NCBI RefSeq assembly: GCF_900187265.1
Contig: NZ_LT906450.1
Span: forward strand, 620,001 to 684,000
Reading direction: 5' to 3'
DNA from: Rhodococcus rhodochrous
GTDB taxonomy: Bacteria; Actinomycetota; Actinomycetes; Mycobacteriales; Mycobacteriaceae
DNA: 64,000 bases
In this document: in pieces, positions 1 to 11,355 of the stretch
How positions within the stretch are numbered: position 1 is the stretch's first letter
Layout of the letters: every line of letters starts with the position of its first letter
The notes under the pieces: generated by a model
What the model saw: only the letters and a program-made list of their open reading frames with translations
Database searches by the model: none
What the model was told of the DNA's origin: nothing
Program-made: the position numbers and the translations under genes

Positions 1-782
1 CGGTAGTTCGGTCCGGCCTGCAACGTGACGGACGTGATGAACGTCCGGCCGAGATGCGTGAGCAGCGGGGTGATCTCGGGATCGGCGCGGGTGAAGGTAC
101 GCAGTGCGTAGGCGCTGCCGTCCCACACGACGGCGGTCAGTTCGGTCACGAGATTGCTCAGCGACCCGAAGGTGTGGCCGGGGAGGGTGGATTCACCGTT
201 GGCGGGCAGGGCGGCGCCGTGCGCGTTGACGGCGAGCGCCCCGGCGATCGACAACACGCCGGGCGCAGGAAGATTCGCGAGTCCGAGACCGTGGGCCTGC
301 AATGCAGTGGTGATGGCGTCGAGCGTCGCGCCGGGACCTGCCGTGACGGTCGCGGGGGAGCCGCCGGGGCTCACCTGGACCCAGTCGAGATGGAGCATGG
401 TGTCGGCGAGGATCACCCGGTCGACGGGTGCACCGTTGACGATCGTCAGCGGTGTCCAGCCGTGCATGGCCCCCCGCGGACGGATGGTGTATCCGTTCTC
501 GTGCGCCCAGTTCACCAGGCGCACCACGTCGTCCGGGGTGCGAGGCGCGCAGGTCCAGATGGCGTCCAGCATGATCTCCTTGGACCAGTTCTGGTACGCC
601 TGCTGGTACAGATCGATGCCGTCGGGGAACGCCGGGGGAGTGGGGAGCGTCGAGGCGGCGGACCCGGAAGGGACGGCATGGACCGGGGTCCATCCACCGA
701 GGGCGGAGACCGCCAACGCACCGGCGCCGGCCGCGAGGAAACCGCGCCGCGACAGGCGCGGCGACGAATCACGAAGTGTCAT
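1..782 (-). CDS. Tat-exported FAD-linked cholesterol oxidase-like protein, N-terminal part (truncated by window edge)
   Basis: The readable 260 residues start MTLRDSSPRLSRRGFLAAGA, a twin-arginine signal (SRRGFL) followed by a hydrophobic stretch, so export by the Tat pathway is expected. After the signal comes a VAO/PCMH-type FAD-binding region with the R-P-R-G-x-x-H-G-W motif near residue 105 and a G-A-L-A-V-N-A-H-G motif near residue 180. This layout is typical of class II (VAO-fold) cholesterol oxidases and related sugar or lactone oxidases, whose C-terminal substrate domain would lie beyond position 1. Cholesterol oxidase converts cholesterol to cholest-4-en-3-one outside the cell. The steroid gene neighbourhood supports that reading, but the substrate is inferred. 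The ATG at 782 lies 34 bp downstream of the preceding gene's stop, so it may be co-transcribed with the hydratase and kstD. Confidence 0.8.
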   Translation of the reverse strand, partial: MTLRDSSPRLSRRGFLAAGAGALAVSALGGWTPVHAVPSGSAASTLPTPPAFPDGIDLYQQAYQNWSKEIMLDAIWTCAPRTPDDVVRLVNWAHENGYTIRPRGAMHGWTPLTIVNGAPVDRVILADTMLHLDWVQVSPGGSPATVTAGPGATLDAITTALQAHGLGLANLPAPGVLSIAGALAVNAHGAALPANGESTLPGHTFGSLSNLVTELTAVVWDGSAYALRTFTRADPEITPLLTHLGRTFITSVTLQAGPNY

Positions 783-816
783 ATTCGCATGTCGCTCTTT
801 CGGGAGGGCGTGGCGA

Positions 817-1677
817 TCACGCCACGGTGAGTACCACGTCGGCCAGGGCTGGGGCGAGATCGCGTTCGACGACGGAGGCGGTCACGAGCTTGCGGTCTCC
901 GTCGTTCCACACGCGCACCCGAAGGGTCTCTCCGGGGAAGACCACACCGGCGAACCGGGCGCGGAATCCCTTCACGCGCGATGCGTCGGCGTCGAGCAGA
1001 CCGTCGGTCACCGCCTTGCACACGATGCCGTAGGTGCACAGCCCGTGCAGGATCGGTGCCGGGAAGCCCGCCGCGGATGCGAACTCGGGATCGGAGTGGA
1101 GGGGGTTGCGGTCGCCGCACAGTCGGTAGAGCAGCGCCTGCTGTGGAAGGGTCGGCACGTCGAACTCGGCGTCCGGTTCACGATCGGGATACTCCACCGA
1201 CTCCGACGGGCCGCGCTCGCCGCCGAAACCACCCTCACCGCGGGCGAAGATCGACGACCGCGCGGTCCACAGGGGATTGCCGTCGAGATCCTCGGTCACC
1301 GATTCCTGCACGACGACCGCGGCCTTGCCCTTGTCCCACACCTCGGCGATGCGGGTGACCGTGCGGCCCTTGCCCGATGCGGGGATGGGCGCGTGCACGG
1401 TCACCTCCTGGCTGCCGTGGACGACCTTGGCGAGATCGATCTCGATCCCGGGGAACGAGACCTTCGGCGGCTCGACCTGGTGGAAGGTCGCGGCGACCGT
1501 CGCGAAGGTGGGGAGCACCTGGGGATCCCTGTCCCGGAGGTAACGCAGCTCGCCTGCGTCGGTGGGGTGGGACCCGGCGCCGATGCCGAGGTTGTAGAGC
1601 TGGACATCGGTGCTGCTCCACTCGAATTCCTGGGCGGGCAGTTCGGCTCCGACGGCAACCGAAGGATCGATGGGCAC
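817..1677 (-). CDS. MaoC/hotdog-fold 2-enoyl-CoA hydratase, Hsd4B-like
   Basis: A 286-residue double-hotdog protein. The C-terminal half carries the hydratase-2 signature Y-R-L-C-G-D-R-N-P-L-H near residues 184-194, with D189 and H194 as the likely catalytic pair, followed by the P-x-x-x-H-G-L-C segment. Family members hydrate 2-enoyl-CoA intermediates. Beside kstD, orthologues act in beta-oxidation of the sterol side chain. I chose the GTG at 1677 because AGAAAGGAAG precedes it at the right distance; the in-frame ATG at 1764 would overlap kstD by 47 bp. The gene lies 40 bp downstream of kstD on the same strand and is probably in its transcript. It is clearly paralogous to the MaoC protein at 43989. 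Confidence 0.85.
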   Translation of the reverse strand: MPIDPSVAVGAELPAQEFEWSSTDVQLYNLGIGAGSHPTDAGELRYLRDRDPQVLPTFATVAATFHQVEPPKVSFPGIEIDLAKVVHGSQEVTVHAPIPASGKGRTVTRIAEVWDKGKAAVVVQESVTEDLDGNPLWTARSSIFARGEGGFGGERGPSESVEYPDREPDAEFDVPTLPQQALLYRLCGDRNPLHSDPEFASAAGFPAPILHGLCTYGIVCKAVTDGLLDADASRVKGFRARFAGVVFPGETLRVRVWNDGDRKLVTASVVERDLAPALADVVLTVA

Positions 1678-1717
1678 AGGCGCTTCCTTTCTACGGCTCT
1701 GACTCGGGTCGATCGGG

Positions 1718-3430
1718 TCACACGGTGTCGGCGGATTCTCGCAGTTCCTCGGTGCGTTCGTCACCCGTGCGATCCAGGATGTCGAGGGCCGCGAGATAGC
1801 CGAAGGTCATCGCCGGTCCGATGGTGGCACCGGGCCCGGCGTAGGTGTGACCCATGACCGGGGAGCTGGCGTTACCGGTCGCGTACAGGCCGTCGATCAC
1901 GCTGCCGTCCTCGCGCACCACCCGGCCGTGGACGTCGGTGACGAGCCCGCCCTTGGTGCCGAGATCGCCGGGGACCACCTTGAACGCGTAGAACGGGGCC
2001 TTGTCGACCACGCCGAGGCTCGGATTCGGCTTGTTGCGCGGATCCCCGTAGTAGTGGTCATAGTGGGATTCGCCGCGGCCGAAGTCCTCGTCCTTGCCGG
2101 CCCGGGCGAAGCCGTTGAACCGCTGCACCGTCTCGGTGAGGGCGTCGGCCGGTACCCCGATCTTCTCGGCGAGTTCGGCGACGGAACCGGCCTTGACGAG
2201 CACCCCGGCCTCGAGCCACCGGCGGGGGAAGGGAGTGCGGGGGGTGATGCCGGCGAAGGTGTAGCGGTCGCGGTAGCGCTGATCGAGGATCAGCCAGCTG
2301 GGGATGTTCTCGCCCGGTCCCTCGCCGCGTCCGTGCTTGCCGCCGTACATCGCATGCGTCGCTTCGACGTAGGGCGCCGACTCGTTGACGAAACGCTTGC
2401 CCGCGGCGTTGACCATGAGGCACCCGGGGAGGCTGCGTTCCGACAGTGCGAACCACGGGCCGCCGGTGAGGGTGAAGGACGGTCCCCACCAGGCGTCGTC
2501 CATGAAATCGACTGCGGCGCCCAGCTTCTGTCCGGCGCGGATGCCGTCGCCGGTGTTCGCCTTCGCCCCCACGGTCCACTCGGTGCCGATCGGCTGACGC
2601 TGGTATTGCGCCCGCATCTCGGCGTTGTGCTCGAAACCGCCGCTCGCGATGATCACGCCCTTGCGGGCACGGATGACGCGCGTCTCGCCGTTCGCGACCA
2701 CCTCGACGCCGCGCACGGCGCCGCCCTCGACGACGAGGTCGGTGAGCGCCGTCTCCAGCAGCAGGGGCACACCGGCGTCACGCAGACCGATCCGCAGACC
2801 GGCCATGAGTGCCTGGCCTCGGACGAGCAGGTGCTTCTTGGTGATGTTCGCCCAGACGAACCGGGCGCCGACCCGCATGGCGCGAATCGGTCCGCGCGGG
2901 TTCCGCATGAGCAGGTTCAGCCACTTGTAGTCGGCCTGGGTGATGACGAAGTTCTTGGGAGCGCGGGCGTAGTCGGGTTCGAGGAGAGCGAGATCCTCGC
3001 CGAGACGGCGACCGTCGAAGGGTGTCGGTTCCACCGAACGGCCACCGGGACGTCCGCCCGGCGCCTCGGGGTAGTAGTCGGAATAGCCCGGCACCCACTG
3101 CAGTTCGAGTGCGCTGTTCTTCAGGACGAAGGAGAGCATCTCCGGTCCGCGATCGATGTAGGTGTCGATCTTCTCGGCGGGTACGTCGTCGCCGATGATG
3201 CTGTGGAGGTATTTCCGGGCCTCCTCGGGTGTGTCGTCCACCCCGGCGGCCTTCAGGGCCTCGTTGTTGGGGATCCACACACCGCCGCCCGATCGGGCGC
3301 TCGACCCGCCGTAGCGTGGCGCCTTCTCGATCAGGACCACGTCGGCGCCCTTGCGGGCTGCGGTGATGGCGGCGGTCATTCCGCCGGCACCGCTGCCGAC
3401 GACAACGATGTCGTACTCCTGCTTCGTCAT
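1718..3430 (-). CDS. kstD: 3-ketosteroid delta1-dehydrogenase
   Basis: A 570-residue FAD flavoprotein of the succinate dehydrogenase/fumarate reductase superfamily that introduces the C1-C2 double bond of 3-ketosteroids. The N-terminus has the dinucleotide motif V-V-V-G-S-G-A-G-G (residues 9-17). G-G-G-V-W-I-P and, near the C-terminus, G-H-T-Y-A-G-P-G-A-T-I-G-P are hallmark KstD segments, the last carrying the conserved active-site Tyr and Gly. The ATG at 3430 places the FAD motif at the usual distance from the N-terminus. No Shine-Dalgarno sequence precedes it. Instead a perfect KstR operator ends 2 bp upstream, so a leaderless mRNA is likely. Together with KshA the enzyme opens ring B. Confidence 0.95.
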   Translation of the reverse strand: MTKQEYDIVVVGSGAGGMTAAITAARKGADVVLIEKAPRYGGSSARSGGGVWIPNNEALKAAGVDDTPEEARKYLHSIIGDDVPAEKIDTYIDRGPEMLSFVLKNSALELQWVPGYSDYYPEAPGGRPGGRSVEPTPFDGRRLGEDLALLEPDYARAPKNFVITQADYKWLNLLMRNPRGPIRAMRVGARFVWANITKKHLLVRGQALMAGLRIGLRDAGVPLLLETALTDLVVEGGAVRGVEVVANGETRVIRARKGVIIASGGFEHNAEMRAQYQRQPIGTEWTVGAKANTGDGIRAGQKLGAAVDFMDDAWWGPSFTLTGGPWFALSERSLPGCLMVNAAGKRFVNESAPYVEATHAMYGGKHGRGEGPGENIPSWLILDQRYRDRYTFAGITPRTPFPRRWLEAGVLVKAGSVAELAEKIGVPADALTETVQRFNGFARAGKDEDFGRGESHYDHYYGDPRNKPNPSLGVVDKAPFYAFKVVPGDLGTKGGLVTDVHGRVVREDGSVIDGLYATGNASSPVMGHTYAGPGATIGPAMTFGYLAALDILDRTGDERTEELRESADTV

Positions 3431-3431
3431 G

Positions 3432-3445
3432 TAGAACACGTTATA
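3432..3445. promoter_or_regulatory. KstR operator in the kstD promoter
   Basis: The sequence TAGAACACGTTATA fits the 14-bp KstR consensus TnnAACnnGTTnnA exactly. It abuts the kstD start codon. On the coding strand the same bases contain TATAAC about 9 bp before ATG, which could serve as the -10 element of a leaderless promoter, so bound KstR would directly block initiation. Confidence 0.85.
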
Positions 3446-3549
3446 GAAATGGCGGTGCCGAGTCCATCCCCGAATACGAAGAGTCCTGGACGTGAGGCGA
3501 ACACGCGGCGACACCGACACTGGAACGCGATATCGGCCGGAACGACGAG

Positions 3550-3582
3550 CGACGGCACCGTCCGATGGGGACGGTGCCGTCG
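3550..3582 (-). terminator. Intrinsic terminator-like hairpin after the kshA-small protein unit
   Basis: A perfect 14-bp inverted repeat (CGACGGCACCGTCC / GGACGGTGCCGTCG) with a 5-nt loop lies just past the stop of the small Cys-rich gene. It separates that transcript from kstD, which has its own operator. No long U tract follows, as is usual in actinobacteria. Confidence 0.7.
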
Positions 3583-3607
3583 CGGGGTCGTTGCAGGTCG
3601 GGATCGA

Positions 3608-3985
3608 TCAGGATCGGGCCGGTCGGGTGGGAGACCCGTCCGGTACAGGAAGGGTGCCGTCGAGCACGGCCCGGTCGATGCTCTCCCGGAGTCGCGGGCA
3701 TCCTTCACGCGGTGTGATGGACGAACCTCGGAGCGAGGCGGTCTCGCGGAAGGTCGGGCACACGGTGTCCGGATCGTCCTGCCACTGCACGCTCGTGTGC
3801 GAGAGGCTGTTCTTGCGCACCAGTACGCAGGTACCGCACTCGTGGCACTGCACCTCGTGCTGGCCCGACTCCAGGTAGTTGATCTTGTCGATCGCGGTCT
3901 GGGCGGCGACGGCCTCGGCCCGCTCGGGCCATTGGGAGAAGTCCGGGGATTTCGCCCATCTGCTCCGCCGGGTCGAGGCGCTCAT
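3608..3985 (-). CDS. Small Cys-rich protein linked to kshA, function unknown
   Basis: 125 residues, no enzyme family recognised. The middle has V-Q-C-H-E-C-G-T-C followed by L-V-R-K-N-S-L-S-H-T-S-V-Q-W, then two further cysteines (V-C-P-T and G-C-P-R-L-R-E-S-I). The four or five Cys plus His suggest a metal-binding knuckle. The ATG at 3985 has GGAGGTG upstream and overlaps nothing; kshA stops 3 bp before it, so the two genes are translationally coupled. A shorter homologue follows the second KshA at 47852, so the association is not chance. A role in maturing, or passing electrons to, the Rieske oxygenase is speculation. The first 30 residues are basic and poorly conserved in the homologue. 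Confidence 0.8.
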   Translation of the reverse strand: MSASTRRSRWAKSPDFSQWPERAEAVAAQTAIDKINYLESGQHEVQCHECGTCVLVRKNSLSHTSVQWQDDPDTVCPTFRETASLRGSSITPREGCPRLRESIDRAVLDGTLPVPDGSPTRPARS

Positions 3986-3987
3986 CG

Positions 3988-5136
3988 TCACACCTCCGCT
4001 TCCTGCTTGCCTTGTTCTTCCTCGCGCTTCTTGCGCTCGAGATTCTCGGCGACCTCCTTCTCCCAGGCCTCGTTGGCCTTGGCGGTGTCGACCTCGAACT
4101 CGAAGCGGCCCGTCATCTTCTCCGTCACGTCGGCGACGTCGACGTAGAACTGCTCGTACCAGCGACGGAGCTGGTAGACCGGACCATCCTCCTCGCACAG
4201 CAGCGGATTCTCGATCTTGGTCTTGTTCTTCCAGATCTCGACGTCCTGCAGGAAGCCTTCACCGACACCCTCGGTGAGCTTGGCGGCCAGCACGTCGGAC
4301 TGCTCGGGTGACATGCCCTGCGGCTTCTTGACGATGATGCCGTACTGCAGCATGAACGAATCGTGCGTGATCGGGTAATGGCAGTTGATCAGTACGGATT
4401 CGGTCTGGTACCCGCCGTAGTTGTTCTTGAGCGGATTGATCATGTAGGAGGGGCCGTAGTAGGCCGCGTACGACTCGAGGGTCGACTCCAGGCCGTACTG
4501 CGTCGCCATGCCCTTGTCCGGCCGGCCCCGGGTGTTGAGGTACTGCTCCGCGATGTGCCCTTCGAAGACGTTCTTGAAGAACGTGGGGAAGGCGTAGTGG
4601 ATGTAGAAGAAGTGCGCCATGTCGACGACGTTGTCGATGATCTCGCGACAGTTGGAACCTTCGATCCGGATCTGGTTCCAGGTCCAGTCCGTCCACTCGT
4701 CCGAGCCGTACTGCTCGATCTCGGGGATCGTGACCTCCGGGGGCGGGGTGTTGCCCTCGGGGTCGTTCCACACGAACAGCTGGCCGTGCTTCTCCATCGT
4801 TATCCACGAACGGGTGCGGGCCAGCGGGGGAACGCGCCTGGCATACGGGATGTCCGTGCACTTGCCGTTGCCGCCCCAGCGCCAGTCGTGGAACGGGCAC
4901 GCAACCGAATCGCCCTTGATCTCGCCCTGTGACAGGTCGCCGCCCATGTGACGGCAGTACGCGTCGAGCACCTTCGGTTCGCCGTTGCTGTCGGCCCACA
5001 CCACGAGTTTCGTGCCGAAGGCCTCGACGGCGTGGGGCTTGCCGTCCTTGAACGTGCGACTGAGGCCGAGGCAGTGCCAGCCTCGCGCGAAACGCGTCCG
5101 GACCTCTCCGACGTCGATCTCGCGAATCTGTGCCAT
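3988..5136 (-). CDS. kshA: 3-ketosteroid 9alpha-hydroxylase, oxygenase component
   Basis: 382 residues, the normal KshA length. The Rieske [2Fe-2S] centre is C61-x-H63 and C80-x2-H83 (YCRHMGGDLSQG and ACPFHDWRW). The mononuclear iron site is D172-x2-H175-x4-H180 with D298 in GFLQDVEIW. The enzyme hydroxylates C9 of 1,4-diene-3-ketosteroids, which triggers ring B opening. It needs the reductase KshB, for which the candidate here is at 49083. The ATG at 5136 has GGAAGGAAG upstream. A perfect KstR operator lies 31 bp before the start, and the promoter is divergent from hsaA. Confidence 0.96.
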   Translation of the reverse strand: MAQIREIDVGEVRTRFARGWHCLGLSRTFKDGKPHAVEAFGTKLVVWADSNGEPKVLDAYCRHMGGDLSQGEIKGDSVACPFHDWRWGGNGKCTDIPYARRVPPLARTRSWITMEKHGQLFVWNDPEGNTPPPEVTIPEIEQYGSDEWTDWTWNQIRIEGSNCREIIDNVVDMAHFFYIHYAFPTFFKNVFEGHIAEQYLNTRGRPDKGMATQYGLESTLESYAAYYGPSYMINPLKNNYGGYQTESVLINCHYPITHDSFMLQYGIIVKKPQGMSPEQSDVLAAKLTEGVGEGFLQDVEIWKNKTKIENPLLCEEDGPVYQLRRWYEQFYVDVADVTEKMTGRFEFEVDTAKANEAWEKEVAENLERKKREEEQGKQEAEV

Positions 5137-5166
5137 GTCCGCTCACTTCCTTCCGGAAATCTCTTC

Positions 5167-5180
5167 TAGAACACGTTATA
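5167..5180. promoter_or_regulatory. KstR operator in the kshA promoter
   Basis: TAGAACACGTTATA, identical to the kstD site and a perfect match to TnnAACnnGTTnnA. It lies 30 bp upstream of the kshA ATG. Here a leader with a good ribosome binding site follows, unlike at kstD. Confidence 0.88.
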
Positions 5181-5269
5181 GAATTCGCGTCCCGAGGGGA
5201 AGGGTTCGGGGACTTTGGTCCCGCCATAGGGATTGTCTACCTGCGAATGCGGCGCGTCTCGACACGAAT

Positions 5270-5283
5270 AAGAACATGTTCTA
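5270..5283. promoter_or_regulatory. KstR operator in the hsaADCB promoter
   Basis: AAGAACATGTTCTA has the AACnnGTT core with one mismatch (A for T at position 1) and a perfect inner palindrome AGAACATGTTCT. It sits 44 bp before the hsaA GTG and 90 bp from the kshA-side operator, giving a two-operator divergent promoter. Confidence 0.75.
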
Positions 5284-5327
5284 GTCTCGGTACAAGCGAT
5301 CAATTCCTGAACAGACGGGAGCGTCCA

Positions 5328-8286
<2,959 letters not shown>

Positions 8287-8287
<1 letters not shown>

Positions 8288-8874
8288 TGACCGCGCCGGA
8301 GGCCGGAGAGAACGGTGCGATCGACCCGCGGGCCTTCCGCACCGTGCTCGGGCAGTTCTGCACCGGAGTCACCGTCATCACCACCACCGAGGACGACGGG
8401 GCGCCTGTGGGATTCGCGTGCCAGTCGTTCGCGGCGTTGTCGCTCGACCCGCCGCTCGTATTGTTCTGCCCCACGAAGCAGTCCCGGTCGTGGGCGGCCA
8501 TCGAACGAGCGGGCCGCTTCTGCGTCAACGTCCTCGCCGAGGAACAGCGGGAGACCTGCGCGCGGTTCGGTTCCCGCGAACCCGACAAGTTCGCCGGACT
8601 CGACTGGACGCCGTCCCCGTTGGGCTCACCCGTCCTGACGGGATCGCTCGCACACATCGATTGCACGGTCGAGACGGTGCACGACGGGGGAGACCACTGG
8701 GTGGTCTTCGGTCGCGTGTCGTCGCTGAGCGAAGTGCGCGACGAGAAGGAACGCCCGCTGCTCTTCTACCGCGGGCAGTACACCGGGATCCAACCGGAGA
8801 AGACGACGCCGGCGCCATGGCGCGACGATCTCGAAGCGTTCCTCACCTCCGTCACGGAGGACACCTGGCTGTAG
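8287..8874 (+). CDS. hsaB: Flavin reductase component of the HsaAB monooxygenase
   Basis: 195 residues of the flavin reductase-like (FMN-binding split barrel) family, with the conserved G-V-T-V-I-T-T, G-F-A-C-Q-S-F-A-A-L-S-L-D-P-P-L-V-L and the C-terminal L-L-F-Y-R-G-Q-Y. It reduces flavin with NAD(P)H for HsaA. The ATG overlaps the hsaC stop, so translation is coupled. It is last in the operon; a hairpin terminator follows 25 bp later. Confidence 0.94.
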
Positions 8875-8898
8875 ATCGCAGACGGTAGGTACCGCACG

Positions 8899-8943
8899 AC
8901 GAAGCCGGGACGACCACATCGAAAGTGGTCGTCCCGGCTTCGT
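8899..8943. terminator. Hairpin terminator between hsaB and the convergent PRC-barrel gene
   Basis: A perfect 19-bp inverted repeat (ACGAAGCCGGGACGACCAC and its complement) with a 7-nt loop ATCGAAA, placed between convergent genes. It likely works in both directions. Confidence 0.85.
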
Positions 8944-8950
8944 GTGTGGA

Positions 8951-9910
8951 TCAGGAGCGATCGGTGTCGGTCGCGTCGTCCGGTGACTCCTCGTAGTACT
9001 CCGTGGTCACGACGCGGCGCACCAGGCGCGGCTTGCGCGGCCGGTCGGCGTCCTCGCCGCCTGCCGTGTCCGTCTTCGCATCGGCCGTGCTCGTGTCGGC
9101 CGATGGCGGCGGCGTGAAGTGCGCCGGCCCCGTCGGTCCCGGACCGACGATCTCCTGATCGCTGCCGCTGCCGCTGCCGCTGTCGCTGCCGGGAGCTGCG
9201 TGGCGGGCGGTGTCCGCCGCCGAGTCCGCGGTCCCGGACGGTGTGGACGAGTCCGCGGTCCCGGACGGTGTGGACGGCGTCGACGCGGTATGCCCCGGCA
9301 TCGAGTGCTCGAGCGATTCGTCCCGCTGGCCCTCGCTCGGCCGGTAGTTGCCGGCGATCTCCTCACGCGCGACGTCGGGCGGTGTCGGTGAATGCCCGGT
9401 TCCCGCCGGTGTGGTGGTGCCGTACGTCTCGCCGGTGTGCGGCGTCCCGGTGCCTCCCGGTCCGCCGGCCGCGCCACCGACGAGGCCACCACCGGCTGCG
9501 CTCCGCTCGCCGAGGCCGCTGCGGTCGTCGGTGAACCCGGCCCGATCGTCCGTGAATCCGCCCTGATCGCCGGTGGATCCACCCCCTGCAGGGGTGTCCC
9601 CGAACCGGCGGTAGTAGCGGAACAGCTCGTCCTCCTCGAGCGGGGTCAGCTCACCGTTCTCGTCGATGTTCGGGGCGCCGGTGATGGTGTCCTTGTCGAA
9701 GGGCAGGCGCACTCCGGAGCTGTCGAGTTCGGCTTCGTCGATAGGGGCGAAGTGCCGGCGCGTTCCGAACAGACCCGTGACGACGGTGATCCAGGCGGGT
9801 CGGCCTGTGTCGTTGTCCAGGTACACCTCTCCGACGCGTCCGAGCTTGTCACCGTCCGGCCCGTACGCGGTGGCGCGAGCGAGGGTGTCGATGTCGTCGT
9901 TGCTGATCAT
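8951..9910 (-). CDS. PRC-barrel domain protein with long disordered tail
   Basis: 319 residues. Residues 1-105 form a PRC-barrel-like domain (D-K-L-G-R-V-G-E-V-Y-L-D-N-D-T-G-R-P-A-W-I-T-V). Residues 106-290 are low complexity (Gly, Ser, Thr, Pro, Asp) with short internal repeats such as T-P-S-G-T-A-D-S twice and G-F-T-D-D-R twice. The tail ends in a charged V-R-R-V-V-T-T-E-Y-Y-E-E-S. Such proteins are common in actinobacteria and are usually linked to stress; the function is not known here. The ATG at 9910 has ATGAGGA upstream; the longer in-frame start at 10012 would add a non-conserved stretch. Confidence 0.75.
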   Translation of the reverse strand: MISNDDIDTLARATAYGPDGDKLGRVGEVYLDNDTGRPAWITVVTGLFGTRRHFAPIDEAELDSSGVRLPFDKDTITGAPNIDENGELTPLEEDELFRYYRRFGDTPAGGGSTGDQGGFTDDRAGFTDDRSGLGERSAAGGGLVGGAAGGPGGTGTPHTGETYGTTTPAGTGHSPTPPDVAREEIAGNYRPSEGQRDESLEHSMPGHTASTPSTPSGTADSSTPSGTADSAADTARHAAPGSDSGSGSGSDQEIVGPGPTGPAHFTPPPSADTSTADAKTDTAGGEDADRPRKPRLVRRVVTTEYYEESPDDATDTDRS

Positions 9911-10029
9911 GATGTCCTCATCCGTGGGCGATGCGGCTTCCTGCAGTGCGGATGCCCTCCGATGGGAGTGACGAAACGCTGCCGTTACACCGCTCGCCGT
10001 TGCGCCGACCATCCTCGCGTGTTATCCAT

Positions 10030-10041
10030 ATTGTCAACAAT
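10030..10041. promoter_or_regulatory. Candidate GntR operator upstream of the aminotransferase
   Basis: ATTGTCAACAAT, arms ATTGT/ACAAT around a 2-bp centre, fits the general TTGTnnACAA type used by FCD-class GntR regulators. It lies 50 bp before the aminotransferase start. The identical 12-mer recurs at 14318, and a GntR/FCD gene closes the cluster. Confidence 0.7.
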
Positions 10042-10091
10042 CCGACAACCGGCGCGGGGGTGCGAGCCCTCGGCTGTTCGGAGGGATCGTC

Positions 10092-11333
10092 ATGACCCGT
10101 CTTTCACCCCGCCTGCTGCAGGCAACGCCCGTCACCGTCGACCACGCCGAAGGGTGTTACATCCACGGCACCGACGGACGTCGGTATCTCGACTTCACCG
10201 CCGGCATCGGCGTCACGAGTACCGGCCACTGTCACCCGCACGTCGTCGAGGCCGCTCGCCGACAGATCGGCTCGCTCATCCACGGGCAGTACACGACCGT
10301 GATGCACCGGCCCCTGCTCGAACTCACCGAACGCCTGGGCACGGTGCTCCCCGAAGGGCTCGACTCGCTGTTCTTCGCCAATTCGGGCAGCGAGGCAGTC
10401 GAGGCGGCGTTGCGTCTGGCCCGCCAGGCGACAGGGCGGCCCGGAATCGTCGTCTTCCACGGCGGTTTCCACGGGCGGACCGTCGCCGCAGCCACGATGA
10501 CCACCTCGGGAACCCGCTTCTCCGCGGGGTTCTCGCCCCTCATGGGCGGTGTGCACGTCGCGCCGTTCCCCACTGCCTATCGCTACGGCTGGTCGGAGGA
10601 CGAAGCGACCGATTTCGCCCTGCAGGAACTGGACTACCTGTTCGCGACCCTCGTGGCGCCGGACGAGATCGCGGCCTTCGTCGTCGAACCGGTCCTGGGC
10701 GAGGGCGGTTACGTCCCCGGCAACACCCGGTTCTTCCAGGGATTGCGGCAGCGGGCCGACGAACACGGCATCCTGCTCGTCTTCGACGAGATCCAGACCG
10801 GATTCGGGCGGACCGGAAAGTTCTTCGGACATCAGCACTTCGACGTGCGACCCGACATCATCACCATCGCCAAGGGCCTCGCGAGCGGTTTCCCGCTGTC
10901 GGGTATCGCCGCCTCCGAGGAACTCATGGAGCGCGCCCGCCCGGGATCGCAGGGCGGCACGTACGGAGCGAATGCGGTCTCCTGCGCGGCGGCCGTGGCC
11001 ACTCTCGACGTGATCGAGAAGGAGGGGCTCGTCGACAACGCCGCCGCACGTGGACGTGAACTGCTCTCCGGTGCACGGGAGAACACGATCGACGCCATCG
11101 GCGACGTGCGCGGCCTCGGCCTCATGGTGGGCCTCGAATTCACCACCGACGGAGCACCCGACCGGGAGCGGGCGACCGCAGCGCAGCAGCTCGCCGCGCA
11201 GAAGGGGTTGCTGCTGTTGACCTGCGGTGCGCACATGAACGTGGTGCGCATGATCCCGCCGCTGATCGTCACCACCCAGCAGATCGAGGACGCGCTCGGG
11301 ATCTGGTCCGAGGTCCGCGCCGAGGTCCGATAA
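10092..11333 (+). CDS. Class III PLP-dependent aminotransferase (4-aminobutyrate aminotransferase-like)
   Basis: 413 residues, normal for the family. PLP motifs are readable: N-S-G-S-E-A-V-E-A-A near residue 96, F-H-G-G-F-H-G-R near 125, the L-V-F-D-E-I-Q-T-G-F-G-R-T-G signature near 231 and the Schiff-base lysine in T-I-A-K-G-L-A-S-G-F-P near 261. It transfers an amino group between an omega- or alpha-amino donor and a 2-oxo acid; the substrate cannot be read from sequence. GGAGGG precedes the ATG. It is followed 22 bp later by the DUF3830 gene and probably shares its transcript, under the GntR-type operator at 10030. Confidence 0.88.
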   Translation: MTRLSPRLLQATPVTVDHAEGCYIHGTDGRRYLDFTAGIGVTSTGHCHPHVVEAARRQIGSLIHGQYTTVMHRPLLELTERLGTVLPEGLDSLFFANSGSEAVEAALRLARQATGRPGIVVFHGGFHGRTVAAATMTTSGTRFSAGFSPLMGGVHVAPFPTAYRYGWSEDEATDFALQELDYLFATLVAPDEIAAFVVEPVLGEGGYVPGNTRFFQGLRQRADEHGILLVFDEIQTGFGRTGKFFGHQHFDVRPDIITIAKGLASGFPLSGIAASEELMERARPGSQGGTYGANAVSCAAAVATLDVIEKEGLVDNAAARGRELLSGARENTIDAIGDVRGLGLMVGLEFTTDGAPDRERATAAQQLAAQKGLLLLTCGAHMNVVRMIPPLIVTTQQIEDALGIWSEVRAEVR

Positions 11334-11355
11334 TCCGTCGAACGAGGGAGTCCGC

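Noticed and set aside
154-1857. 567-codon open frame on the plus strand across the cholesterol oxidase and hydratase genes
   Set aside because: Shadow of two well-supported minus-strand genes; the translation shows no family motif and typical high-GC antisense composition.
1847-4147. 766-codon plus-strand frame opposite kstD and the small Cys gene
   Set aside because: Antisense shadow of kstD and kshA; composition only.
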